Notes under the pieces: model-generated | The model's database searches: none | The model's input: only the letters and a program-made list of their open reading frames with translations | Told to the model about the DNA's origin: nothing | From: Atopostipes sp043425375 | GTDB lineage: Bacteria; Bacillota; Bacilli; Lactobacillales; Carnobacteriaceae_A | DNA: 9,582 nucleotides | Direction: 5' to 3' | Assembly: GCA_043425375.1 (NCBI GenBank) | Contig: JBHWQC010000066.1 | Span: 1-9,582, forward strand | In this document: positions 1 to 7,212 of the stretch, in pieces | Layout: each line of letters starts with the position of its first letter | Numbering within the stretch: the first letter of the stretch is position 1 | Made by a program: the position numbers and the translations under genes

Positions 1-683
1 TCAAAAGTATCATACATTGCATCAAATGCGCCTTTTCGTACGTCGCGGTCTTTTGATTCCAAGAGTTGACCGTACAGACCGTGTGATAATTGGACCTCGT
101 TGCCGTCTTCATCTTTGACGGTTGGAAACTCAATATCGGCATTATTTAATACAGAAAACGTGCTGGACGGCGCATCAAAAATTTCCCCTGCCTGCGCCAG
201 TAAGCCTTCTACTTCTGCCGATAAAATATGCGGGCGGTTGGCTGTGATATTGTTGATTTCATGGCGGTACGTTTCTAATTCTTGGTTTTCATTAAAGTAG
301 GCTTCGAGCTTATTTTCAGGAATTTCTAACAGTTCCGGCTCAAACCAAGAAGCGGCTGCTTGCGCATTTGTAATCAAGGTCAAGGCTCGGTCACTCATCG
401 CTTGATAAGTGCTGTTGCCCGTGTCTTGGTCATTTTTCAAATGCGCATAGGTATAGACAACACTCGCTTCCCGAAAGACGCTGAGCATTGCTTCCAGTGC
501 TTTTAAAAAAGCATCTGCGCCCTCATCTAAGGTGCCTTCGTATTGTTTCAACTTTGCTACTTTTTCACCCGCTGCTTGAAAAGCTTCTTCCCAAGCTTCA
601 TCAGTCGGAAAAATCGTCGTTAAATCCCATGTCGATTCTAAAGGGAGTTCTTCCCGTGTCGGTAATTGTTTGGCTTCTGACAT
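1..683 (-). CDS. pepF: Oligoendopeptidase F (M3 family), N-terminal part
   Basis: Zinc metallopeptidase of the M3B family that cleaves short peptides in the cytoplasm. Translating the minus strand from the ATG at 683 gives MSEAKQLPTREELPLEST, then WDLTTIFPTDEAWEEAF and about 190 more residues with no stop before the window edge. The WDL-PTDEAWE opening and the later run RPHILSAEVEGLLAQAGEIF are typical of PepF N-terminal domains. About 227 residues are visible of the usual ~600, so the HEXXH zinc site lies outside the window. The start is supported by a GGAGG ribosome binding site at 694-698. The gene lies 53 bp downstream of coiA on the same strand, the order seen in many Bacillota (coiA-pepF). 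Identification is by recall of the family; the neighbour order supports it. Confidence 0.9.
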   Translation of the reverse strand, partial: MSEAKQLPTREELPLESTWDLTTIFPTDEAWEEAFQAAGEKVAKLKQYEGTLDEGADAFLKALEAMLSVFREASVVYTYAHLKNDQDTGNSTYQAMSDRALTLITNAQAAASWFEPELLEIPENKLEAYFNENQELETYRHEINNITANRPHILSAEVEGLLAQAGEIFDAPSSTFSVLNNADIEFPTVKDEDGNEVQLSHGLYGQLLESKDRDVRKGAFDAMYDTF

Positions 684-715
684 ATTTTCTATTCCTCCAG
701 ATATTTAATAGCTTT

Positions 716-744
716 ATCATATCACACACCGAATTCTCATGAAA
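716..744 (-). promoter_or_regulatory. Possible pepF promoter
   Basis: On the minus strand TTTCAT (739-744) and TATGAT (716-721) are 17 bp apart, about 30 bp before the pepF start and overlapping the coiA stop codon. The -10 is good and the -35 is weak. It would allow pepF to be transcribed apart from coiA. Confidence 0.4.
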
Positions 745-1816
745 CTATTTTTAATTTATCTTCCAGGTGTTTGAAGCGTTTGGGGTACTGTTGGATCGAC
801 CATTTACCGAAGCGGATTTGTTTCAACACGTTCGTTTGAGTCAGTGTCTCAATCCATTCTAAAAGGGGCTGCATGCGCTGGGTGTCTGTCATCTGTGGCA
901 TAGCGTAATAGCTTACTGTTTCTAGCCACTTCCAAAGCATCCGCTTGGTGATGATCGTCTTTAAGGGAAACGTTTCTAGCCACCAAATAAAACGCAGCTT
1001 CCACTCCAGCGGATGGGTATGAATCATCCACTCATGAGGCAGCGTCGTGTAAGCTTCTTTGGGGAGGGAAACCAGCGTCTCTCCTTTTTCATAAAAGAGT
1101 TGCTGGATATGTTTAGCATTCCCGTTCGCAAATTGGCGCATCAATTTGTGATGGGCGATTTCATAATTGATGCTATCCTTTCTTTTGGTCTTGTCGGACA
1201 AATCTAGCCGCAATACACAGCCTTTGCGAAGCGACTTTTTGTGGCCGCTCATCTTTTGTTTTTGGCTCAGTTGAAAACCGTACCAGTACTCTAGTCGCTC
1301 TTTTGTCACCGAATAATGAAACAAGACCAGCTGCTCTTTCACTTCTGCTAGACACGCCTTTTGAAATGCCGTCAGTTTTCTTTCATAGCGAAACTTTTCT
1401 CCAAGAATCCACACCACTTGGTAACCGGCCATCAAATACCCTTGCGTCCGCTCCACCACCTTTGCAATGGGAATGCTGCTGCATTGAAACTCAATGGCGA
1501 GTTTTTGCTCACCTAAATGCACCAACAAATCTGGCCGTTGTTTAAGCTCAGGCAAATAGGCTTCCATCTCCACTGTCACCTTTTGCCGCTCTAACCATTC
1601 GCGAAGCTGGAGTTTCCCTTCGAGGTGTTCTTCCGTCTCCCCTTCGGAAAATACGTCGCAGGCTTCTTTTTGAAAATGGGCAAAATGGGGGCGTGTGACG
1701 GGTCCGGTTTTCAGATAAACCGCGCGGTGGCAAGACGGGCAGGAATAGGCAGCAGATTTTTCAAGCTGACGACTGGCTAAAATGAGTTCACTCTTTTGAC
1801 TTTTGGCAATTAACAT
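737..1816 (-). CDS. coiA: Competence protein CoiA
   Basis: CoiA family protein, 359 residues, needed in streptococci for processing or recombination of incoming DNA during transformation. Near the N terminus is a CPSC pair (C26, C29) followed by HFAH (H44, H47), which could bind one zinc. The central part carries a nuclease-like PD-(D/E)XK pattern: RPDLL with D96, then AIEFQCS with E109 and Q111, followed by the YLMAGYQVVWILGE block characteristic of CoiA. The C-terminal 200 residues are basic and less conserved. The ATG has a strong TAAGGAGGAG site (1821-1830). It lies between the NERD gene and pepF, all on the minus strand. No clear sigma-A or ComX-type box directly precedes it; the 187 bp upstream are mostly occupied by repeat copy A. 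Whether this strain is transformable cannot be told from here. Confidence 0.93.
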   Translation of the reverse strand: MLIAKSQKSELILASRQLEKSAAYSCPSCHRAVYLKTGPVTRPHFAHFQKEACDVFSEGETEEHLEGKLQLREWLERQKVTVEMEAYLPELKQRPDLLVHLGEQKLAIEFQCSSIPIAKVVERTQGYLMAGYQVVWILGEKFRYERKLTAFQKACLAEVKEQLVLFHYSVTKERLEYWYGFQLSQKQKMSGHKKSLRKGCVLRLDLSDKTKRKDSINYEIAHHKLMRQFANGNAKHIQQLFYEKGETLVSLPKEAYTTLPHEWMIHTHPLEWKLRFIWWLETFPLKTIITKRMLWKWLETVSYYAMPQMTDTQRMQPLLEWIETLTQTNVLKQIRFGKWSIQQYPKRFKHLEDKLKIVS

Positions 1817-1867
1817 CTTTCTCCTCCTTATTGAACAGTTCTTGCTGTATTTTTAGATTTCTCGACA

Positions 1868-1986
1868 ATTCACGAAACGAAAACACGTTTCGTGTCGCAC
1901 GATTCAAGAATTCGCGAAGCGAAATGGCTCTTCGTATCGCACGAGTCCTCCACCTGCGACACGAATCCTGATTTCATGTCGTCAAT
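1868..1986. repeat. 119-bp palindromic repeat, copy A
   Basis: Between the first NERD gene and coiA. It aligns without gaps to copy B (3152-3270) over 119-120 bp with about 77% identity by hand count. The ends are inverted repeats: ATTCACGAAACGAA at 1868-1881 and, on the other strand from 1986, ATTGACGACATGAA (11 of 14 match). Inside are a perfect 9-bp hairpin CACGAAACG/CGTTTCGTG (1871-1879 with 1886-1894), a small TTCGC/GCGAA hairpin (1911-1923), and an 11-bp stem TTCGTATCGCA/TGCGACACGAA (1931-1941 with 1955-1965, one A-C mismatch on this strand, a G-U pair if transcribed from minus). There is no ORF and no clear target-site duplication. MITE-like or REP-like is an inference. Confidence 0.8.
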
Positions 1987-2003
1987 CACGTATTATCTTC
2001 GAT

Positions 2004-3041
2004 TTAAGGACTAATGAGCAGCGTGCGTTCCATTTGTTGAATGCGAGGTTGATTAAAAGTGAACTTTGCCTGTGATTTATAGTAGAGCGGAGTATTATTT
2101 TTAATATAGGAGTAGTTGCGGTTGGACTCGTAGTCCAGATGCTGCACCAACGTTTCTTTAATATACACACGCGAAGCCTGCTTTTGAATAAACTGCTCAA
2201 TCGCCACCGTTGTGAAATTGCGGTTATATGTCAGCGCCCCATACTCCAGCGCCATCCGCACCACCGATTTCCGCCGCGGCTCCTGCAGACATCCAGGACA
2301 GAGGGTGTAGCTGCGATTGAACGCTAAATCAAAATTTCCACAAGCTGCGCAATAAATGCCAGTTTTCAGTTTCAAAATGTCAGCCGCACTTAACGGGGCC
2401 GGTAAAAAGGGCGAGGCGATCTCATAGTGTTCCAGATGGTCAATAATTTGTGCGGCATCTATTCGGGCAGAAGCGGGCTTTTTCTCTTCGAGAATGATGG
2501 CTTGAATATAGAGATACAAATCGGTCACCGTCAAAATTTCAATATCCTCCACTGGCGACTCAATTCTCACTTGATTATTTTCGCCGATAAACACTAAAGC
2601 CCCTTTTATGGGAAAACTCGACGCTTGTTTTTTCAGGATCTTTTTCAGTTTCAAAAAAGATTTGCGCGCCTGCTGGATATAATCGTAGTCTAATTTCACA
2701 CCGTTTAACGAGCTGCTTGCATGTTGATAGTGAAATAGCCCGCGGAAATTTTTGACTTCAAAGATATAGACGCAGGCGGAAGTGATCAGAATAATATCAC
2801 ACTCAAACGAGCGGCCGTCTTTTAACCACGTGTTTCTCAAAATAACCCAATGGTCTTTTCCAAATGTCCGCAAACATTCGACGAGTTTTTCTTCGCCTAA
2901 ATGCCCCATTTCTAACCGATACAGTTCTTTTTTAGCTTCAATTGTTTGTCTTTTGGAGCGTCTGTATAAAATACGCTTAAAATCGAGCGCTGATGGATAA
3001 TGTGCATGTTTCTGTTGTAAAGTTGTTTGATAATGCTTCAA
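2004..3041 (-). CDS. NERD-domain nuclease-like protein with C-terminal zinc ribbon (paralogue 1)
   Basis: A 345-residue protein. Residues ~45-165 form a NERD domain: GHLGEEK (E50), HWVILRN-W-KDG-FECD (D82), then YIFEVKN (E95, K97), the acidic and lysine pattern expected of PD-(D/E)XK-like nucleases. A conserved KGALVFIGE-NQV block follows. Residues 231-251 hold two CXXC pairs (C231, C234, C248, C251), probably one zinc ribbon. After this comes a domain with EYGALTYNR-F shared with the second NERD gene. The start is TTG with an AAGGA site 6 bases before it; no ATG fits better. It is paralogous to 8088-9041 (roughly 40% identical by eye) with an extra ~15 residues at the N terminus and a longer tail. 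It interrupts the usual mecA-coiA adjacency and is bracketed by repeat copies A and B. No signal peptide or membrane helix. A nuclease role is inferred from the fold; the substrate is unknown. Confidence 0.85.
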   Translation of the reverse strand: MKHYQTTLQQKHAHYPSALDFKRILYRRSKRQTIEAKKELYRLEMGHLGEEKLVECLRTFGKDHWVILRNTWLKDGRSFECDIILITSACVYIFEVKNFRGLFHYQHASSSLNGVKLDYDYIQQARKSFLKLKKILKKQASSFPIKGALVFIGENNQVRIESPVEDIEILTVTDLYLYIQAIILEEKKPASARIDAAQIIDHLEHYEIASPFLPAPLSAADILKLKTGIYCAACGNFDLAFNRSYTLCPGCLQEPRRKSVVRMALEYGALTYNRNFTTVAIEQFIQKQASRVYIKETLVQHLDYESNRNYSYIKNNTPLYYKSQAKFTFNQPRIQQMERTLLISP

Positions 3042-3062
3042 TTTTCTTCCTTCTTTCGTATC

Positions 3063-3097
3063 AAATTTACCCCCTATAATATATATTTGCTTTTTTT
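3063..3097 (-). promoter_or_regulatory. Conserved NERD upstream box, copy 1
   Basis: On the minus strand, 21 bp before the TTG start: seven A, then GCAAATATATAT, TATAGGGGG and TAAATTT. It matches the box before the second NERD gene (8036-8069) at about 32 of 35 positions with a one-base gap. A TATATT hexamer could serve as a -10, but no convincing -35 stands 17 bp upstream, so it may be a regulator site or a promoter with an A-rich upstream element. The G5 tract is the most distinctive part. Confidence 0.7.
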
Positions 3098-3151
3098 CGC
3101 CATTTTCGTTAATTTATTTTCTTTTTTTGTAAAATAATGGCTTTTTTGGCT

Positions 3152-3270
3152 ATTCACGACACGAAACCGCGTTTCGTGTCGCACCCAAGAGGATTTCGCG
3201 AAACGAAATAGTAATTCATATCGCACAAGTCCTTACCTTGCGACACGAATCTTGCATTCGTTTCGTCAAT
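3152..3270. repeat. 119-bp palindromic repeat, copy B
   Basis: Second copy, in direct orientation to copy A, lying upstream of the first NERD gene in the 394-bp gap to mecA. The inverted ends are ATTCACGACACGAA (3152-3165) and, reading back from 3270, ATTGACGAAACGAA (12 of 14 match). It contains a perfect 11-bp hairpin CGACACGAAAC/GTTTCGTGTCG (3157-3167 with 3171-3181, 3-base loop), the palindrome TTTCGCGAAA (3194-3203), and the stem TTCATATCGCA/TGCGACACGAA (3215-3225 with 3239-3249), whose loop shares AGTCCT with copy A. Between it and the NERD box lie about 50 bp of A/T-rich sequence without recognisable content. Confidence 0.8.
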
Positions 3271-3332
3271 GCCCATTTCACCAAAAAATTGACTTCACAG
3301 ACCAATTTATCCAATAATGTATCACTCAGAAC

Positions 3333-3408
3333 AAAAAAATCCCGCAAAAAGTGACGCATGCTCAACAACCTACTCATTTGCTGAAGAGATACCTTCCACT
3401 CGTTGCGG
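3333..3408 (-). terminator. Probable mecA terminator
   Basis: On the minus strand CCGCAACGAGTG (3397-3408) pairs with CACTTTTTGCGG (3342-3353) through an 11-pair stem with one internal mismatch and one G-U. The closing loop is long (43 nt) and may fold further. A run of seven T (3333-3339) follows directly. It lies just past the mecA stop and before repeat B, and would separate mecA from the NERD gene. Confidence 0.6.
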
Positions 3409-3435
3409 TGAAATCTTTATTTAATTTTCTTGTGT

Positions 3436-4110
3436 TTACTTAAAGTAATGTCTGATTGTTTCTAATGCGACGTCTTCGATAATCAACTCGCCGTGTTCGA
3501 TCAGCACGTCCGGTGAAATATTGCTTTCTTCCCCGTATTCCAGGACCAGCGCCGTTTCTTCGCGCGGTGTCAGCAGAGAAAACTCATCGTTCATAAAGTT
3601 TAACTCCAAGTAGTACTTGTTGTTAAATTTATAGAGACTGGTGTAGCCCGTTTCCGTCTGATAAATGCGGGCCAGCTGCACTAGTTGTTCAAAGAAGCGA
3701 AATTCAATAACCATGCGATGGTTGCCATTTTCATCTTGCGTGAAATCCATGGCGTCTTCTTTTGGCTTTTTTGATTTTTTAAACTGTTCAAATTGACTGA
3801 AATCGCGATCGGAGCCTGACTCTTCATAACCGCCACCAAAATCAGCACCGTTTAAGAAGTTTTCATGGACATCCGTATTTTTACTAATGAAGAGTTCTAG
3901 CCCATTGCGACTAGGCATGACTTGGAAAGTCACCGCATCAGATTCTTGGAATTCTTCGTCGATATCGACTTCTTCTAAAATACTGTAAAAGAACGTCTCA
4001 ATTTGTTTCTGGTTGCCCAATAAATCTAAAAAAGTATACCCACGGGCTTCCAAATCTTCATTTTTGATGCGTACACGTATCGTGTCTTCATTGATATGTT
4101 CGATTTCCAT
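3436..4110 (-). CDS. mecA: Adaptor protein MecA
   Basis: MecA/YpbH family adaptor, 224 residues, which delivers proteins to the ClpC-ClpP protease; known targets are ComK in Bacillus and the alternative sigma factor ComX in streptococci. The N-terminal substrate-binding domain opens MEIEHINEDTIRV and includes ARGYTFLDLLGNQKQIETFF. A charged, variable linker (about residues 100-140) leads to the C-terminal ClpC-binding domain ending in ALETIRHYFK. I chose the ATG at 4110 rather than the longer ORF start at 4167: GAGGTG lies 7 bases before it, family members begin MEIE, and the upstream ATG overlaps the predicted -10 element, so it would not be in the mRNA. It lies downstream of spx with its own promoter and terminator. 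Confidence 0.95.
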   Translation of the reverse strand: MEIEHINEDTIRVRIKNEDLEARGYTFLDLLGNQKQIETFFYSILEEVDIDEEFQESDAVTFQVMPSRNGLELFISKNTDVHENFLNGADFGGGYEESGSDRDFSQFEQFKKSKKPKEDAMDFTQDENGNHRMVIEFRFFEQLVQLARIYQTETGYTSLYKFNNKYYLELNFMNDEFSLLTPREETALVLEYGEESNISPDVLIEHGELIIEDVALETIRHYFK

Positions 4111-4165
4111 TGCAAAACACCTCATTCCTTCATCTGATGGTATTTGTCGTTTCTCTATTATGTTC

Positions 4166-4193
4166 ATTGTAGAGGATTTAATTCAAATGTAAA
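4166..4193 (-). promoter_or_regulatory. mecA promoter
   Basis: Minus strand TTTACA (4188-4193), 16 bp, TACAAT (4166-4171). Transcription would start near 4158-4160, giving a leader of about 50 nt before the mecA ATG at 4110. Confidence 0.7.
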
Positions 4194-4303
4194 GCATTTC
4201 TATTGTTATTTTACCTCTTTTAGGGCCTGATAAGCCTTATTATGCTAGTATACAGGAAAAACAGGTGTTTGGCTAGTGTCTATCTCTTTTTTTAGGAGAT
4301 GCA

Positions 4304-4343
4304 GTAAAACAAAAGCCCCTAAATGGCGAACCATTTAATGGGC
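4304..4343 (-). terminator. spx terminator
   Basis: Starting 7 bp after the spx stop codon, the minus strand folds into a 12-bp stem (4315-4326 with 4331-4343, one bulged A and one G-U) capped by a UUCG tetraloop and followed by TTTTGTTTTAC. A textbook intrinsic terminator that separates spx from mecA. Confidence 0.9.
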
Positions 4344-4350
4344 AGTTTGT

Positions 4351-4767
4351 TTATTCCACACTTCCTCCAAAGGATGCGATCAATTCTTTGGCTTTATCTA
4401 ATTGGACTTCCCGTACTCGTTTGGGGACAAATTGGCGTATTTCACTTTCGTTAAACCCTACTTGAATCCGGCGTTGGTCAATGATAATGGGCTTGCGCAA
4501 AATTTCTGGATGGGCAAAAATCAATTCATACAGTTCATTCATTGAATAATCATTAATGTCCACATTCAGCTTTTTAAACGCTTTTGAACGCGTCGATATA
4601 ATTTCATCGGTTCCTTTGGCTGTTAAACTCATAATTTTTTCGAGTTCAACCTTTGTTGGCGGGTCTTTGATAATATTGCGTTCAATAAACGGAATATTAT
4701 ATTCTTCTAGCCATGTTAGAGCTTTTCGACAAGACGTACAGCTAGGAGACAAATAAATGATGACCAT
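4351..4767 (-). CDS. spx: Regulator Spx (ArsC/Spx family)
   Basis: Spx binds the alpha C-terminal domain of RNA polymerase and redirects transcription during thiol and oxidative stress. This 138-residue protein has the redox switch CTSC at C10-C13, Gly52 (the position needed for alpha binding in B. subtilis), GTDEIISTRSKAFKKLNV, and RKPIIIDQRRIQVGFNE-EIR, all Spx hallmarks rather than ArsC. The start is the ATG at 4767; the upstream in-frame TTG at 4785 runs through the AAGGAG ribosome binding site itself (4776-4781), so it is not a credible start. It is monocistronic by appearance, with its own promoter and a strong terminator. The family's usual length and ends are intact, with a short extra tail (FGGSVE). 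Confidence 0.96.
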   Translation of the reverse strand: MVIIYLSPSCTSCRKALTWLEEYNIPFIERNIIKDPPTKVELEKIMSLTAKGTDEIISTRSKAFKKLNVDINDYSMNELYELIFAHPEILRKPIIIDQRRIQVGFNESEIRQFVPKRVREVQLDKAKELIASFGGSVE

Positions 4768-4822
4768 GATTTTATCTCCTTTCAAAGTTTGAAGATTAGA
4801 ACAACATTAAAATATTAATTCT

Positions 4823-4851
4823 AATATAACGAAAATTCGTCTAAAAATCAA
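4823..4851 (-). promoter_or_regulatory. spx promoter with internal inverted repeat
   Basis: Minus strand TTGATT (4846-4851), 17 bp, TATATT (4823-4828), about 55 bp before the spx ATG. Within the spacer is ACGAA-N2-TTCGT (4829-4840), a short symmetrical site placed where a repressor could act. No terminator is evident between lplA and this promoter, so some read-through from lplA is possible. Confidence 0.6.
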
Positions 4852-4905
4852 TGGTCTCTTGCATATTCGTTGGAGAAACAGTCAAAATCGAACATTTCTT
4901 ATGGT

Positions 4906-5928
4906 TTAATAAATAATCTTCGCCACTTCTTCAGCCGTGACATCTCCGATATATTTATTTAAGTTCAATTCTTTTAAAGTTTTTTCAATCGAAGCTAGCT
5001 CGTATTTAACGCCACGCAGTTTATCTTCTACGTCTTCAATTTCACCCATACCGAAGAAATCGCCGTAGATTTTGATGTCGGTGATGACACCTTCGTCCAC
5101 ATTTAATTTCGTCTCAATCGTGCCGACGCCTTCGACCCGTTCGCTGCGTTCCAAGTCAAAGTTTGGCGATTTGCCGTAATTCCATTCCCAATTAGCCGTA
5201 TACTCAGCCGCAAATTTGTCGATATTTTCCCAATCTTCGTCCGTTAAGACATATTCTTTCACATCTTCCGTGCTGTCGACGTCGAAAATATTTAACAAGA
5301 GACGTTCGCGGAATTCTTTCGTGCTCATGTCTTGGTACTCATCGTCCATATAAGGCGTAATGTTGGTGACACGACTGCGGATCGACTTGATGCCTTTGGA
5401 TTCCAGTTTATGTTTCTTCGGCTTCAAGGCACTCACGACAGCATCAATTTGCGAGTCAAACATCAGCGTGCCGTGTGCGGTCATACGACCATTTTTGGAA
5501 TACATCGCGTTACCTGAGAATTTCTTGTCACCAATCACTAAATCATTGCGCCCGCGTAATTCTGCGTCCTCAACCCCCATTTTATGGAGTGCATCAATCA
5601 CCGGCTGCGTGAATTTGGCAAAATTACGGAAAGAATCGCCGTCGTCTTTGGTAATAAAGCAGAAGTTCAAGACGCCTAAATCGTGATACACGGCTCCTCC
5701 GCCACTAAAACGGCGCACCACGTTCACGTTGTTTTCTTCCACATACGTGGTGTTGACCTCTTCATAAGTGTTTTGGTTTTTTCCGATAATAATCGAGTTG
5801 TCATTGATATAAAATAAAAGAATCGGCTCGTCTAATTCAATTTCATTCAGTAAATAATATTCAATCGCTAGGTTAACACTGGCGTCATGGATTTCTTCGC
5901 CATTGCGTTCGTTTTTTACGTAATACAT
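4906..5928 (-). CDS. lplA: Lipoate-protein ligase A
   Basis: Cytoplasmic ligase that activates lipoate with ATP and attaches it to lysines of E2 subunits or GcvH. The 340-residue protein has the catalytic-domain signature RRFSGGGAVYHD (72-83), GRNDL (126-130), the lysine motif DKKFSGNA (134-141) and AHGTLMF (151-157), followed by the usual C-terminal accessory domain of about 90 residues. The length matches the two-domain bacterial LplA/LplJ type. The ATG has TAAGGAGA at 5941-5948, about 13 bases upstream, slightly far but clear. It is preceded by the terminator of the M42 peptidase operon, so it is probably transcribed on its own. It could equally be called lplJ; the motifs do not separate free-lipoate ligases from lipoyl-relay enzymes. 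Confidence 0.93.
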   Translation of the reverse strand: MYYVKNERNGEEIHDASVNLAIEYYLLNEIELDEPILLFYINDNSIIIGKNQNTYEEVNTTYVEENNVNVVRRFSGGGAVYHDLGVLNFCFITKDDGDSFRNFAKFTQPVIDALHKMGVEDAELRGRNDLVIGDKKFSGNAMYSKNGRMTAHGTLMFDSQIDAVVSALKPKKHKLESKGIKSIRSRVTNITPYMDDEYQDMSTKEFRERLLLNIFDVDSTEDVKEYVLTDEDWENIDKFAAEYTANWEWNYGKSPNFDLERSERVEGVGTIETKLNVDEGVITDIKIYGDFFGMGEIEDVEDKLRGVKYELASIEKTLKELNLNKYIGDVTAEEVAKIIY

Positions 5929-5984
5929 ACTCTTTTCTCGTCTCCTTAGATTGGTTTCTCTTCTCTTATTTTAATGAATTTAGA

Positions 5985-6045
5985 GAAAAGAAAAAAGGCT
6001 TCCTGAAGAATTCGCCTATTAAGTTACGAATTTCATAGGAAACCT
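5985..6045 (-). terminator. Terminator after the M42 peptidase gene
   Basis: On the minus strand AGGTTTCCT (6037-6045) pairs with AGGAAGCCT (5996-6004), one G-U, continued inward by GAAATTCG with CGAATTCTTC. A T-rich run (5985-5996, TTTTTTCTTTTC) follows. It lies about 35 bp after the stop of the peptidase gene and before lplA. Confidence 0.85.
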
Positions 6046-6078
6046 CTTTGTTTTAACCCTTATAAAAACAATATCGTT

Positions 6079-7170
6079 TTAATCCATGCCGTACGTAATT
6101 TTCTCGACTGTTTCTTGGTCGAGACGACGGACCACTTCCGTGACTAATTTCACCGTGTTGTGGTAATCGTCCTCGTGAATGACCGACGAGTGCGAATGTA
6201 AATAGCGCGTCGGCACCGTAATTGCAAGGGAAGGAATGCCGTGTCCGGAAACGTGTTGCGATCCCGCATCGGTTCCCCCGCCGGCAATGACGGTATATTG
6301 AAAAGGAACTTCCATTTCTTCGGCCACATCGACCACAAAATCACGCAACTCTTTATGCGCGATCATGCTGGCGTCGTAGATGATAATTTGTGGCCCTTCA
6401 CCGAGTGTTGAATCCGCCTCTTCCGGCTTCATCCCCGGCGTATCGCCGGCTGTACCCGTATCTAGCGCAAATGAAATATCGGGATTGATTAAGTTTGTCG
6501 CTGTTTTCGCGCCGCGAAGCCCCACTTCTTCTTGCACATTGCCAACGGCGTAGATGGCGTTTGGCCGCTCTTCATCTTCAGCTAAGTTTTTGAAGACTTC
6601 CAACGCGACGGCCGTGCCGATGCGGTTGTCCCATGCTTTTGCCAGCAAGAATTTCGAATCGTTCAAACGGCGGTACGGCGAGTATGGCGTAACCATGTCG
6701 CCTGGACGGATGCCCCACTCCTCGGCTTCTTCTTTGGACGCCGCGCCGATATCAAAAAACATCTCTTCAATTTTATACGGTTTCTCGCGTGCTTCTTTGG
6801 ACAAGACATGCGGCGGCTTACAGCCGATCACGCCGTGGATATAGTCACCATTTTTGGTTTTCACTTCGACCTGTTGCCCGAGTAGCACTTGGCTCCACCA
6901 GCCGCCAAGCGTTTGAAATTTCAAAAAGCCCTCATCCGTAATGCGCGTCACCATGAAGCCCACCTCGTCCAAGTGCCCCGCGAACATCACTTTCGGCGCA
7001 TCTTTCTCGCCTTTCTTCTCGGCAATAATGCTGCCAAGCCCATCTTGTAAAATGGCATCCGCATACGGTTTAGCGTAGTCGGTGAAAACCGCCCGCACCT
7101 CTTCTTCGTTCCCTGGCACTCCGCGCGCCGTGACTAAATCGATAAGTAATTGATCGTCTTGATTTGTCAT
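6079..7170 (-). CDS. ysdC: M42 family metallo-aminopeptidase (YsdC-like)
   Basis: Di-zinc peptidase of family M42 (glutamyl/deblocking aminopeptidase, sometimes annotated as endoglucanase), acting on peptides in the cytoplasm as a large oligomer. The metal and catalytic set is complete in the 363-residue chain: AGHLDEVGFM (H66, D68), AWDNRIG (bridging D181), QEEVGLRG (E214, E215), ALDTG (D237), and TRYLHSHSS (H325). The body resembles B. subtilis YsdC as I recall it (GGWW-QV, IGCKPPH, KAWDNRIG, GPQIIIYDAS, AGGGTDAGS), hence the symbol, which is by resemblance only. The ATG has AAGGAG 10 bases upstream. It is 42 bp downstream of the two small membrane protein genes on the same strand, so probably last in their operon, and is closed by the terminator at 5985-6045. 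Confidence 0.9.
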   Translation of the reverse strand: MTNQDDQLLIDLVTARGVPGNEEEVRAVFTDYAKPYADAILQDGLGSIIAEKKGEKDAPKVMFAGHLDEVGFMVTRITDEGFLKFQTLGGWWSQVLLGQQVEVKTKNGDYIHGVIGCKPPHVLSKEAREKPYKIEEMFFDIGAASKEEAEEWGIRPGDMVTPYSPYRRLNDSKFLLAKAWDNRIGTAVALEVFKNLAEDEERPNAIYAVGNVQEEVGLRGAKTATNLINPDISFALDTGTAGDTPGMKPEEADSTLGEGPQIIIYDASMIAHKELRDFVVDVAEEMEVPFQYTVIAGGGTDAGSQHVSGHGIPSLAITVPTRYLHSHSSVIHEDDYHNTVKLVTEVVRRLDQETVEKITYGMD

Positions 7171-7212
7171 TTCACATAAACTCCTTTATTTTTCTCTCCT
7201 CATTTTAGCATA

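Noticed and set aside
100..742. Plus-strand ORFs opposite pepF
   Set aside because: They are shadows of pepF, which reads through on the minus strand with clear family sequence and ribosome binding site.
1929..1936. TACGAAGA on the minus strand as a ComX-type box for coiA
   Set aside because: It is part of the stem in repeat A, lies over 110 bp before the start codon, and differs from the streptococcal TACGAATA.
3099..3141. Inverted repeat GCCATT/AATGGC between repeat B and the NERD box
   Set aside because: Only six pairs around a long A/T-rich loop; not distinguishable from chance.
4108..4167. N-terminal extension of MecA
   Set aside because: Overlaps the predicted -10 element and lacks a ribosome binding site; family members start at MEIE.
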